A stretch of 64,000 nucleotides of DNA, taken from Paenibacillus sp. HB172176 (GTDB taxonomy: Bacteria; Bacillota; Bacilli; Paenibacillales; Paenibacillaceae). A program made the position numbers and the translations under genes. Every line of letters begins with the position of its first letter. Position 1 is the stretch's first letter. The notes under the pieces are model-generated. The model had not been told where the DNA came from and made no database searches. It was given only the letters and a program-made list of their open reading frames with translations. Below are positions 24,202 through 33,106 of this stretch, piece after piece. Location: the NCBI RefSeq assembly GCF_011947265.1, contig NZ_JAATHD010000002.1:496001-560000 (forward strand). Direction: 5' to 3'.

Positions 24202-24957
24202 TCACCGTCCCTGCACTGCGTCTGTGGCATGCCGGCCGTCAATCACTTCTCTCCAGCGGTCCGGAAAATTCGTGCAGATCATAAGCTCGGGATCAAGAGA
24301 GGCAAGCTTGCGAATCGTTCGCTTCTCATTCGCCGTCCAGGCCATTACTTGAGTACCCGCTCGATGAAGCTCGGCCAGACGAGCCTTGTTGAGCTTCGAA
24401 TGTCCGATGGAGAGGAAATCCGAATGGAGATCCTCCAGCTCCTTCACCAGCGTAGAACGCCAATGATCCAGGATCAGTCCGATTCTCACTTGCTTCGACA
24501 GCTTTCTGATGCGATACAGCGTTCCGATATCGAAGGAGGTAAGCACAAATTCCTCAGTGTCATACGCCTCGAGCAGCTCCAAAACCTTGTCTGCGAGAAA
24601 CGGATACCGAATGCCGTCCGTTTTCAGCTCGATATTCAGCTTGCAGCGTCCCTTCGCTTCCCGCAGCACCCCTGCCAGCGTCGGTATTCGCTCGCCTCTG
24701 AAAGCCGGGGAAAACCAAGCGCCGGCATCGAGCTCCGAAAGCTCGGCCGCCGTCTTGTCTCTTACCTCGCCGCGTCCATTCGTCGTTCGCTTCAAGTTAT
24801 AATCGTGAATAATGACCGGAACCGCATCCTTGCTTAATTGCACATCAAGCTCCACCCACTCTACATCCTGCGCCTCGAATGCCATCCGAAAGGCCGCCAT
24901 CGTATTCTCGGGCGCCCTTCCCGACCAGCCCCGGTGCGCTACGCATGTATTTCTCAT
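24202..24957 (-). CDS. Glycerophosphodiester phosphodiesterase
   Basis: A 251-residue cytoplasmic GDPD that hydrolyses glycerophosphodiesters to glycerol 3-phosphate and alcohol. Motifs: AHRGWSGRAPENT (catalytic His8 and Arg9), VELDVQLSKD (Glu/Asp metal ligands), HDYNLKRTTNG (second catalytic His), then NIELK and AWTANEKRTIRKL. No signal peptide, so it is UgpQ-like rather than GlpQ-like. The stop abuts the DUF92 start, indicating co-transcription. Confidence 0.92.
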   Translation of the reverse strand: MRNTCVAHRGWSGRAPENTMAAFRMAFEAQDVEWVELDVQLSKDAVPVIIHDYNLKRTTNGRGEVRDKTAAELSELDAGAWFSPAFRGERIPTLAGVLREAKGRCKLNIELKTDGIRYPFLADKVLELLEAYDTEEFVLTSFDIGTLYRIRKLSKQVRIGLILDHWRSTLVKELEDLHSDFLSIGHSKLNKARLAELHRAGTQVMAWTANEKRTIRKLASLDPELMICTNFPDRWREVIDGRHATDAVQGR

Positions 24958-25016
24958 CAGAAGCTATTCCTCCCTCTCGAGCCCTTTCAAGTCCAGCCTC
25001 TCACCCCGAGCACGGG

Positions 25017-26327
25017 TTACTCAGCCGTGATTTTCCCGTTCTCATCAAGCTTCGCTCCGAAGGATAGAGAAGATAGACGGGCAAGCATTGCCTCTGAGGC
25101 TTCTCCCTCCAGCGGATTCGGCTGTCCCTGGACAACAATCATCGGATTGAAGGCGAGCTCGCATTCGCCGTCCTTGGAGCATCTGGCGTCAAGCACGCCC
25201 GTTTCCGCGTTCGCGCCCTTGGGATAGGATGAGAAAATAAAGTTTCCTAAACTGTATGCGATCCATTTGCCGTTATACCTCTCGAAGCCCTGCAGCACAT
25301 GGGGATGCGAGCCAATCACCAAATCCGCGCCGGCATCGATATACGCTCTTGCGTATTGCTTCTGATAATCGACGGGCATATCCTTGTTATCCTCGCCCCA
25401 ATGCACCATGACTACCGTAATATCCGCTTCCTCTTCGGCAGCCTGTATCGCTTTCACTGCGCGAGTCGTTTCGTAGGTTTCCGCGATGCCGGGAACGTTG
25501 CTGTCCGCTTTGAGCTCTTTATACGGAATAACCTTGCTAACCCCGATGAACGCCACTTTAATGCCCTTTGCCTCCATCACATACGGCTTGAACGCTTCCG
25601 TATCATTATTCCCGGTTCCCATATGCCCTAGACCAGCTTCGTCCAAATACGCAATCGTATCCCGCATCCCTTCCACGCCTTGATCCATCGCATGATTGGT
25701 TGCCAGACTAAGCACGTCGAACCCGGCTTTCTTCAAAGCCGGCAGCGCGTCGGGCGAGCCTTTGTATACATATTGCGTCCCTTCGATCGGCGTACCTCCG
25801 AGCGTAATCGGAAGCTCCAGATTTCCTGCTGTAATATCGGGCTCGCTCAAATAGAAGAACGCCTTCTCGTAAGGATAGCCAAAGCCGTTCTGCTCCATCA
25901 GAGCATTCAAATATTCGCCCGGAAGCACATCGCCGACAAAGGATAAGGAAATGCCGGCAGCATCCCCTCCCTGATTCGCAGCGGCGTTCTCCTCGTTATC
26001 TCCATTATCGGACGACACAGCTTCATCCGTTCCTTGATTCGACGCTGCGTTCCCGCTGTCTTCATGGTTATCATCCAACGTAAATCCGTATGAACCGCCA
26101 TTATTCCCATCATTTGATTTCGAACCGTCAGTGACAGTCTTCGGAGCGCTGTCCTGGTCCAATCCGAAAAGAGATGACAGCTTGCCGCCATTCGCCGCTG
26201 TTAACGCGACGCCTGTAAACACCAATACAATGCCGGCAGCCACGAGCGTCAAGCTCATATATCTGCGATTTTTCCGTTTTCGATTCTCTTTTTCCCGTTG
26301 ACGGGCGGCAGATCTGGATAAGGTCAT
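25017..26327 (-). CDS. CapA-family protein (poly-gamma-glutamate synthesis-like)
   Basis: About 436 residues. A basic N-terminus (RQREKENRKRKNRR) and one membrane helix near residues 24-44 anchor the protein with the rest outside. A low-complexity Asn/Gly/Asp linker runs to about residue 125, then the CapA metallophosphatase-like domain: LSFVGDVLPG, LATNHAMDQGVEG, VMVHWGEDNKDMP and VIGSHPHVLQGFE. Stand-alone CapA proteins are common in Bacillales; no pgsB/pgsC partner is adjacent, so capsule synthesis is not implied. AGAAGGAG supports ATG 26327. Confidence 0.87.
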   Translation of the reverse strand: MTLSRSAARQREKENRKRKNRRYMSLTLVAAGIVLVFTGVALTAANGGKLSSLFGLDQDSAPKTVTDGSKSNDGNNGGSYGFTLDDNHEDSGNAASNQGTDEAVSSDNGDNEENAAANQGGDAAGISLSFVGDVLPGEYLNALMEQNGFGYPYEKAFFYLSEPDITAGNLELPITLGGTPIEGTQYVYKGSPDALPALKKAGFDVLSLATNHAMDQGVEGMRDTIAYLDEAGLGHMGTGNNDTEAFKPYVMEAKGIKVAFIGVSKVIPYKELKADSNVPGIAETYETTRAVKAIQAAEEEADITVVMVHWGEDNKDMPVDYQKQYARAYIDAGADLVIGSHPHVLQGFERYNGKWIAYSLGNFIFSSYPKGANAETGVLDARCSKDGECELAFNPMIVVQGQPNPLEGEASEAMLARLSSLSFGAKLDENGKITAE

Positions 26328-26461
26328 AAGGCAGACTCCTTCTGATTCGCGCAGCAGCATAAGCTTCTGCCGCTGAATTTCGCATCATTTGACAATCTAC
26401 CCCATTATACAATCTATTGGAATTTCAGGCTATGATTCTAAGAGATCTATTATGAATGCGG

Positions 26462-27886
26462 TCATTGGGAGAGAATAGCAGCAGCCGCTTCCTTGCCCTG
26501 ACGGATGCAGTCCGGCAAGCCGACGCCGTCGAACGCCGCGCCCGTCACCCAAACGCCCGGCAGCTTTTGCGCAAGCGCCCCCCGAAATTTCTTGATATGC
26601 TCGAGATGCCCGACAGGATATTGCGGCATCGAAGCATTTAATCTCGTCATTTCCGTGAAGAGCGGCTTCGTCTTAATACCCATGGACAGCTCCACATCGC
26701 GGCGAACAGCGGCAATCAATTCCTCGTCGGGAAGCTTTACCGATTCCTGATCCTCCGAATGTCCGACATAACAGCGCAGCAGCACCTTGTTCTCTGGACT
26801 GGAATGAAGCCATTTGCTGGAGGTCCAGGTGCAGGCCGTAATATGAAGTCCTTCCGAGCGCGGAACGAGAAAGCCCGAGCCATCAAAATCCAGTGGAAAG
26901 GCGGCTTTGTCGAACGCCATAACGACATTCGCCACCGACACATATCGCACTTGCCTCAGCATATCGCAATCGACATGCGACTCCAGCAATGCAGCCGCCG
27001 CGAACGCAGGCGCGGTCATGACGATGCGATCCGCGCCAAGCTCGCTGCTGTCGCTCAGCTTCAGTCTGTATCCATCCTCCGCTCTCTCGATTGCGGCAAC
27101 GCGCACGCCGAGCCGCTTGTCCGCTGCGCTCAGCGCCTTCTCCAGCTCCTTCACCAGCGTCGTGAGGCCGCCCTTGAACGTCAGGAAGGCGCTGCTTTGC
27201 CGCTCGGCTCCCGCAGCTGCGGCGGCCGCCGCCGTAGTCCGTCTGTTATGCTTCATTCCTTTGATTAGGCTCCCGTATTTCTTCTCCGAAGCGGCGAATT
27301 GCGGGAAGGTTGCCTGCAGGCTCAGCTTTTTCAAATCTCCCGCATAGATACCGGCCAGAAGAGGCTCTGCAATACGACGCATCACTTCTGTGCCAAGCCT
27401 GCGCTCCAGAAATCCGCCGAGCGACTCATCCTGCTCGGACGGACGCGCGGGCAGCAGCATATCCTGCAACGCTCTAAGCTTCCCGCCCCAAGACAATAAC
27501 CCCGATTTCAGGAAAGGCCGGATTTCGGTAGGGATGCCGAGCACAAGTCCAGGCGGCATCGCATGCAGCTTTTTGTCCCTCATAATATACGTCTTCTTGG
27601 CATTCGGATTCGTCCCGGTAAGCTCCCCCTCGATGCCAAGCTCCTTCGCCAGATCAATAATGGCAGTCTTGCGCGCAAGGAACGAATCCGGTCCCTTCTC
27701 AATCACAAAGCCATCCTTGCGCAGCGTATTGATCTTCCCGCCCAGCGAATCGGAGGCTTCCACAATCGTAAGGCTAACGCTTCTGCCTTGCCGCTCCGCT
27801 TCCTTCTGCAAATAAAAAGCGGAGCTCAGTCCGCTGATCCCCCCGCCAATAATGACAATTCGATCAATTGCGTCTTTGCTCCGCAT
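26462..27886 (-). CDS. hemY: Coproporphyrinogen III / protoporphyrinogen oxidase (HemY/CgoX)
   Basis: About 474 residues. FAD enzyme of haem synthesis that in Firmicutes oxidises coproporphyrinogen III to coproporphyrin III. The Rossmann motif is IVIIGGGISGLSSAFYL, followed by EASDSLGGKINT and DGFVIEKGPDSFL; the C-terminus VWVTGAAFDGVGLPDCIRQG is the second FAD region. An Ala-rich run lies near residue 210. The start is ATG 27886 with AAAGGA nine bases upstream; TTG 27895 would overlap hemH. Last gene of hemE-hemH-hemY. Confidence 0.94.
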   Translation of the reverse strand: MRSKDAIDRIVIIGGGISGLSSAFYLQKEAERQGRSVSLTIVEASDSLGGKINTLRKDGFVIEKGPDSFLARKTAIIDLAKELGIEGELTGTNPNAKKTYIMRDKKLHAMPPGLVLGIPTEIRPFLKSGLLSWGGKLRALQDMLLPARPSEQDESLGGFLERRLGTEVMRRIAEPLLAGIYAGDLKKLSLQATFPQFAASEKKYGSLIKGMKHNRRTTAAAAAAAGAERQSSAFLTFKGGLTTLVKELEKALSAADKRLGVRVAAIERAEDGYRLKLSDSSELGADRIVMTAPAFAAAALLESHVDCDMLRQVRYVSVANVVMAFDKAAFPLDFDGSGFLVPRSEGLHITACTWTSSKWLHSSPENKVLLRCYVGHSEDQESVKLPDEELIAAVRRDVELSMGIKTKPLFTEMTRLNASMPQYPVGHLEHIKKFRGALAQKLPGVWVTGAAFDGVGLPDCIRQGKEAAAAILSQ

Positions 27887-27891
27887 GCTGC

Positions 27892-28842
27892 TCAATCCTT
27901 TCTCCCGGCTGTTGTCGCTTTGATAACCGTTTCGGCCAATGTTTCCATATATAACGGATCGCGATTCAGCATCGCAATTCTCTCTAAGGTCATCTCCAGA
28001 CGGCGCGCTTCCTCTTTCGCCTCCAAATCCAGATCATACAGCACTTCCAGATGATCGGACACAAAACCGATCGGAGCAACGAGCACCGCCTGCACGCCCT
28101 CTTCCTTCAACGACGGCAGCGTCTCCAATATATCCGGACCGAGCCATGGCTCGCGGGTGCGTCCTGCGCTTTGCCAGGTGAACTGCCAGTCCTTCACGCC
28201 TGCTGCTTCCGCTACTGCTCCCGAAGTCTCCAACAGCTGCTGCTCGTAAGGATCGCCGAGCTCTCTAATTCGGACAGGCAAGCTGTGCGCGCTGAACAGC
28301 ACCTTCACCGGAGTTTCCTCCCCTGCCGACTCCGCCGCAAGCTTCAGGCCGGCTTCGACACGATCCGTCAACGCTTGAAGCAGCTTTGGATGCATATGAT
28401 AGCTGTCTATGCATGTCAATGCGATGCCAAGGTTCTCCGCCTTCTCCAGCGCGCGCTTATTATAGCTGCCGACGCTCATGATGGAATAATGAGGCGCGAG
28501 CACAATGCCGATCGCTTCCGTAATGCCGTCCGCAGCCATTTGCTCGACGCCGTCTTCAATATAAGGTTGAGCGTGCTTGAGGCCTTGATAGCACACGTAG
28601 GTGCCGGGAGCAAGCTGCTCCAGCTTATCCTGCAAGCCTGCAACCTGTCCATCCGTGTTCTCCCTAAGCGGGAATACGCCTCCGACAATAGCTTCATAAC
28701 GCCCCTTCAGCTCCGCCAGCTGTTCCTCAGTCGGAGGATGGCCGCGTCTGATATGCGTATAATAAGCCTCTACATCTTCCAGCGACTGCGGCGTTCCGTA
28801 GGACATGACGAGCACGCCGATCTTATCCTTATGCTTAGACAT
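27892..28842 (-). CDS. hemH: Ferrochelatase (coproporphyrin ferrochelatase, HemH/CpfC)
   Basis: A 316-residue enzyme that inserts Fe2+ into coproporphyrin III in the Firmicute pathway. Conserved blocks: GVLVMSYGTPQSLEDVE, the HSLP substrate and metal site (FSAHSLPVRI, the catalytic His), TWQSAGRTREPWLGP, and VLVAPIGFVSDHLEVLYD carrying the partner Glu. AAGGAGGAAG lies eight bases before ATG. The gene overlaps hemE by 8 bp. Confidence 0.95.
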   Translation of the reverse strand: MSKHKDKIGVLVMSYGTPQSLEDVEAYYTHIRRGHPPTEEQLAELKGRYEAIVGGVFPLRENTDGQVAGLQDKLEQLAPGTYVCYQGLKHAQPYIEDGVEQMAADGITEAIGIVLAPHYSIMSVGSYNKRALEKAENLGIALTCIDSYHMHPKLLQALTDRVEAGLKLAAESAGEETPVKVLFSAHSLPVRIRELGDPYEQQLLETSGAVAEAAGVKDWQFTWQSAGRTREPWLGPDILETLPSLKEEGVQAVLVAPIGFVSDHLEVLYDLDLEAKEEARRLEMTLERIAMLNRDPLYMETLAETVIKATTAGRKD

Positions 28843-29905
28843 AACCCGCTTCCTCCTTGCTCTGAGATGCGATTTTCTTCTCGGAATAGGCGTGTACGAA
28901 CGCTGTCAGCTCCGCCAGCTTCTCAAGCGACGCTTCCGGGAACAATCCATGTCCCAAATTGAATACAAAGCCGTTTTCGGTTAGGCCTTGATCAATAATA
29001 TCCGCCGCATACTGCTCGATCACGGGCATTGGAGCCGTCAGCACCGTAGGATCCAGATTGCCTTGCACCGCCGTACGGTGATTGAGCCTTCTTCTGCCCT
29101 CTGCGATGGAGACGCGCCAGTCGAGTCCGATCATATCGGCCTTCACCTCGCCCAGCTCCGGCAGTAGCTCGCCTGAGCTGACGCCCGGGAAGTAAATCTT
29201 CGGCTGAGGGAGATCCCACAGCTCCGCGAAGATTCTCTCTATCGTCGGCAGCACGAATCGGCGGAAATCGCCCGGCGTCAAAGCGCCTACCCAGCTGTCG
29301 AACAGCTGAAACGCCTTGCCTCCGGCTGCCATATGAGCGCGCAAATAAGCGATCGCCATATCGCCGAGCTTGTCCATCAGCTGAAACCAGACCTCGGGCT
29401 CGCCGTACATGAGCGCTTTCGTTTTCAAATAATTTTTCGAAGGACGTCCTTCTATCAAATAGCTTGCAATCGTGAACGGCGCGCCCGCAAAAGTAATAAG
29501 CGGCACCTGGAGCTCGCGGTTCAAAATCTTGATCGTCTCAAGCACATGACCCAAATCGCCCTCCACATCGATCGGCTTCAGACGAGCCACATCTCCGGAT
29601 GATCGAATCGGGTTATGAATGACGGGACCGATGTTCGCGACGATGTCGAAATCAATGCCGAGCGAGGCGACCGGATTCATAATGTCGGAATAGAGAATAG
29701 CGGCGTCGACGCCAAGCTTCTTCACCGGCATCATCGTTATCTCTGCCGCCAGCTCAGGCTGTTTGCATATTTCAAGCAGCGAATATTTTTCTTTTATTTT
29801 GCGATAATCGGGATCGTATCTTCCTGCTTGTCTCATGTACCACACAGGCACACGATCCACTTGCTCCCGACGGCTTGCCCGAATGAAACGGTCGTTATAG
29901 GTCAT
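28835..29905 (-). CDS. hemE: Uroporphyrinogen III decarboxylase
   Basis: A 356-residue HemE that decarboxylates uroporphyrinogen III to coproporphyrinogen III. Signatures PVWYMRQAGRYDPDYR near the N-terminus (the arginine-rich substrate loop), FAGAPFTIASYLIEG and NLGHGLFPEASLE are present. It heads the hemEHY operon, with a sigma-A promoter about 40 nt upstream. Overlap with hemH implies translational coupling. Confidence 0.96.
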   Translation of the reverse strand: MTYNDRFIRASRREQVDRVPVWYMRQAGRYDPDYRKIKEKYSLLEICKQPELAAEITMMPVKKLGVDAAILYSDIMNPVASLGIDFDIVANIGPVIHNPIRSSGDVARLKPIDVEGDLGHVLETIKILNRELQVPLITFAGAPFTIASYLIEGRPSKNYLKTKALMYGEPEVWFQLMDKLGDMAIAYLRAHMAAGGKAFQLFDSWVGALTPGDFRRFVLPTIERIFAELWDLPQPKIYFPGVSSGELLPELGEVKADMIGLDWRVSIAEGRRRLNHRTAVQGNLDPTVLTAPMPVIEQYAADIIDQGLTENGFVFNLGHGLFPEASLEKLAELTAFVHAYSEKKIASQSKEEAGYV

Positions 29906-29942
29906 TCCCGTTCCTCTTTTCTATGTAATTTCACCTGCTACC

Positions 29943-29971
29943 ATTATGCCCTTTTTCCTCAAGGCAAACAA
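29943..29971 (-). promoter_or_regulatory. Sigma-A promoter of hemEHY
   Basis: Read leftward: TTGTTT, 17 bp, CATAAT. A tandem TATGACAAT repeat (29992-30000 and 30003-30011) lies just upstream and might bind a regulator. Confidence 0.6.
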
Positions 29972-30065
29972 CCATAAGCACGCTTGTTCCTATGACAATA
30001 GTATGACAATCAGACATGTCCAAATGACGTATGGAGATGATTATCAAAGTCTTATAATTAAAACA

Positions 30066-30088
30066 AAGACAGGACCTAGCCCTGTCTT
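30066..30088 (-). terminator. Terminator of the polysaccharide operon
   Basis: AAGACAGG (30066-30073) and CCTGTCTT (30081-30088) form an 8-bp stem; read leftward it is followed by TGTTTTAATT. It lies about 65 bp past the last gene of the leftward operon. Confidence 0.7.
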
Positions 30089-30153
30089 CATTCCTGTATC
30101 GATATTCAATCAGCTATAAAAGCGGCCATGAATATGACGATCTAATCGTTGAA

Positions 30154-31008
30154 CTACACATCATATTCCAACTGTTTCCTGGCTACAACGATGAAATCCA
30201 ATGGAGTCGTAATCGTTTCCGGATTATAGAGAGTAGCGCCAATCTTGAAACTCAATTCAATTCTTTTTTTGTCTGTTTGTACTGTTGTGTTCAATTCGCT
30301 AGCTCTTTTTCTTAAACGATCGATGACGTTTTTAGCGCCTTCTTGATCTGTGAAAAGCAACATTCCCCATGTAGGATTATCTTTATTAAGCAGATATAAG
30401 GAGTCATTCGTGCGTATACTCGTCTGGCCGATTTGGGAAACATTCCTAATTGTCTCCGTCATAAACTCTTCGCTTATCATTCCCTTTAAATCATTCCAAT
30501 ATTTAATATTAATGACCATAAGCACAAGAGGAATATTGTATCTCACAGATAAAGCCATAAATACTGTAGCATCATTCTGAAAAGCCAAACTGTTCTTCAA
30601 ATTGGTATTCTCGTCCATAGTTGCCAACCTTGAATTAATTTTCTTGAAATGTTCATTCTCGGTTTGAAGCTTTCGATTAGCGCTTGTAATCATCCATGCA
30701 ATAACCGTATAGACCGGTGTCATAATCAACCAAAAATAACTTTGAAACTCAACCGATCCCCCAATAACCACGCTCTGATACATGACGAACGTCCCATAGC
30801 CAAACAGAAACAGAATATTAAGAATCAGGCCCGTTGTTACGGTTGTGAAATAGGTAATAATTGCGATAAGAAACGCTAAATTCAAAAAAATAATATTTTG
30901 TATATATTGATTTGGGTCTTCCGCCGTGAAAACGATACTAATGAAACAAGCAATAAAGAGAAGAAGAAAGGCGCTGTCCGACAATATGCTGCTTTGATTC
31001 TTCTTCAT
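30154..31008 (-). CDS. ydaK: Degenerate GGDEF membrane protein, YdaK/PssE-like c-di-GMP receptor
   Basis: A 284-residue protein: four membrane helices in residues 12-108, a short coiled linker, then a GGDEF-fold domain from about residue 130 (DENTNLKNSLAFQND). The active site is lost: the GGDEF position reads NKDNP (208-212). An RxxD motif, RTND (199-202), sits five residues upstream, where the c-di-GMP inhibitory site lies. Such proteins (Bacillus YdaK, Listeria PssE) bind c-di-GMP without making it and switch on polysaccharide synthesis. Last gene of the operon, 2 bp after ydaN. Confidence 0.83.
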   Translation of the reverse strand: MKKNQSSILSDSAFLLLFIACFISIVFTAEDPNQYIQNIIFLNLAFLIAIITYFTTVTTGLILNILFLFGYGTFVMYQSVVIGGSVEFQSYFWLIMTPVYTVIAWMITSANRKLQTENEHFKKINSRLATMDENTNLKNSLAFQNDATVFMALSVRYNIPLVLMVINIKYWNDLKGMISEEFMTETIRNVSQIGQTSIRTNDSLYLLNKDNPTWGMLLFTDQEGAKNVIDRLRKRASELNTTVQTDKKRIELSFKIGATLYNPETITTPLDFIVVARKQLEYDV

Positions 31009-31010
31009 CT

Positions 31011-33092
31011 CTAATCACTCCTCTTTCGACGATATTTGCGAATCATAAGGATTAACGAGAGCAGTATTAGAAACAGAATCAGCATGACCGCGATCGTAAA
31101 TGCCAGTACATCGCCGCGATCCATAATCGTTGACAGTGCAGAAGACTCCTCTTGCTCCATTTCTTTCTTAAATCGAAAAGCTTTAATAGTTCCATCTTTA
31201 TCCGTTAATACACCATCGCCGTACACCTTCCACAAATCTCCGCTCGTCTTTAGCAATTTGGAAGCTAAATATATGCTTTCTTTATTTACTCCTGTAACAA
31301 CAAGAAGTCCATGTTCTTCGGCAAATGGTGATTCCAATAATTGGATTGTACCGATTAGCTTCCCGTATTCCGAATCGATGCTAATCTTCTCATTGGAGAG
31401 AATCGTCGAACCTTTTTGGTCGAATTTGAAATAAAGATTTTGATTAACGGTACGAATGACTTGATTGTCCTCATAGCTCCCTATCGCAATGACTTGATGA
31501 TTCTTAAGCTCGCTTTCATCGATATTATCATCCAGGAACTGAATCGTCCCTGTATTAGTCACTGCGAATTGTCCGAGCAAATTAAATAAATTAGAGATAG
31601 CTTGATACGAGTATGTGTCCATCTCCATAGGAAGCACGACATCCAATTGATTATAGCTTCCATCGCGCAAAAATGGATACGGATAGTTATTAAACGACAA
31701 ATCCGCCTCGTCAGCGGTGTTTATTTGAATCATTGAATCTTTGGATATGAATGCCCATGGCATCTGATTCTGATTCTGCATGCATGTATTATTCAGAATT
31801 TCTAAATCGAACGCTACTGTGATAGAGAAATTTCCCGAAATATCTAACGTTTTCGGAATTGGAAGCTGAATTGTATCGCCATTGGCGAGCTCAGAGGTTA
31901 GTTTCTTGCTACCAATCGGTGTATTATTCACAAGTATCGTCATAAGCGAACGGTCGAAATCCAAGTTCTGTGAATAGCTGTAATCCAGACTAATCTTGCT
32001 AGCGTCTGCAATAGATCGATTGCCTGGTAAAGATACATAATAAGTTATCTCCCTGTGGAGGGCTCCTGTTAATTTATCGCCTGCATCAGTTAACTTCTGT
32101 GTACGGCTAACAAGCACATTTGGTGTGTCCACTTCTGTCGTAGCTTCGACCGCTTTCATCGATTTATTCATTTGTTGCATTAGATCTTGATTAGCAACAA
32201 GTCTTCCTGCTCTTATTAATAAATCCGGGCTGTTAGATGTCACTACCAGCATGGCTTGTCCATCAACAGTTATTAGCTGGAGCAATGCTTCATTATCCAT
32301 ATTTCTCGATTTCAGCTTGGATTTGATTTCATCGGGTAGATGATCATAGAGTGACACAAACACAACCGTTTTCTTTTCTTTTACCTCTTTGGATTCATAG
32401 GTTAGCAACGGAATAATGGATTCTTTGAGCGGATTAGCCTTTGCGAGACCCGAAAGAGCATAAACGGCTGCCTCCATCTCGATCTTATCATTTTTCTCCG
32501 GCAACACTATCGCGTTCAATTCCTCGCTAACGGTATCACGACCTAAAAACCGCTGATTGAAATCGCTAATAGTCTCTTTCATTGGTTGTGATAAATAATT
32601 GAGAGAGATGGTAGAAGTATCATAGATTTGTAGCCACTTATCCTGCGAATCAGTTTGAACGCACACTTGATTCAGATCAGTGCCAGTGGACTGCAGAAAA
32701 CCTTCAATCGATAAAGTATTGCTACCCTTAATCAATAGATTCAAAGGCAGTTCAATAACTAAATCCTGATGTTTGGATTCATTCGCAACCGGACGGAATG
32801 AATAGAACGGTGTTCCATTCAAAGACAACGTTACACTGGAGCTTTCGCTCTGCATCAAAGCCGAAACCTCATAATTCAAATTTACCTTTGCATCATTTAC
32901 CTGCCAGTATTCTTCTACATTAAAGTACTGCTGATTGCCAGTAGAATAGCCTTTCAATGTAACAGATTCAAATGAAGTAACATAGCTGCGACCTAATTCC
33001 TCTGATGCCGCATAAGTTGTAACGACGCCCATCTGAAAGGTTATCAGCATAGCTAAGATCAAGATAGCCATTTTCCTTAATCTACTTTGCAT
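31011..33092 (-). CDS. ydaN: BcsB-like polysaccharide export/synthase subunit, YdaN-like
   Basis: A 693-residue extracellular protein with a signal peptide (residues 1-28) and a C-terminal anchor (LAFTIAVMLILFLILLSLILMI followed by a basic tail). The repeated beta-rich modules with the pattern V-T-L-S-L-N-G-T-P-F and LPLNLLIKGSNTLSIEG correspond to the cellulose synthase BcsB family. It probably guides the nascent chain out from the GT2 synthase encoded just upstream. Length fits YdaN. Confidence 0.82.
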   Translation of the reverse strand: MQSRLRKMAILILAMLITFQMGVVTTYAASEELGRSYVTSFESVTLKGYSTGNQQYFNVEEYWQVNDAKVNLNYEVSALMQSESSSVTLSLNGTPFYSFRPVANESKHQDLVIELPLNLLIKGSNTLSIEGFLQSTGTDLNQVCVQTDSQDKWLQIYDTSTISLNYLSQPMKETISDFNQRFLGRDTVSEELNAIVLPEKNDKIEMEAAVYALSGLAKANPLKESIIPLLTYESKEVKEKKTVVFVSLYDHLPDEIKSKLKSRNMDNEALLQLITVDGQAMLVVTSNSPDLLIRAGRLVANQDLMQQMNKSMKAVEATTEVDTPNVLVSRTQKLTDAGDKLTGALHREITYYVSLPGNRSIADASKISLDYSYSQNLDFDRSLMTILVNNTPIGSKKLTSELANGDTIQLPIPKTLDISGNFSITVAFDLEILNNTCMQNQNQMPWAFISKDSMIQINTADEADLSFNNYPYPFLRDGSYNQLDVVLPMEMDTYSYQAISNLFNLLGQFAVTNTGTIQFLDDNIDESELKNHQVIAIGSYEDNQVIRTVNQNLYFKFDQKGSTILSNEKISIDSEYGKLIGTIQLLESPFAEEHGLLVVTGVNKESIYLASKLLKTSGDLWKVYGDGVLTDKDGTIKAFRFKKEMEQEESSALSTIMDRGDVLAFTIAVMLILFLILLSLILMIRKYRRKRSD

Positions 33093-33106
33093 ACATACAC
33101 ACCGCC

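Noticed and set aside
23314-24837. 507-residue rightward ORF
   Set aside because: It lies antisense to the DUF92 and GDPD genes. Its length comes from the high GC of those genes; the protein is Arg/Ala/Pro-rich with no motif and no ribosome site.
28051-28962. 303-residue rightward ORF
   Set aside because: Antisense shadow of hemH and the end of hemE.
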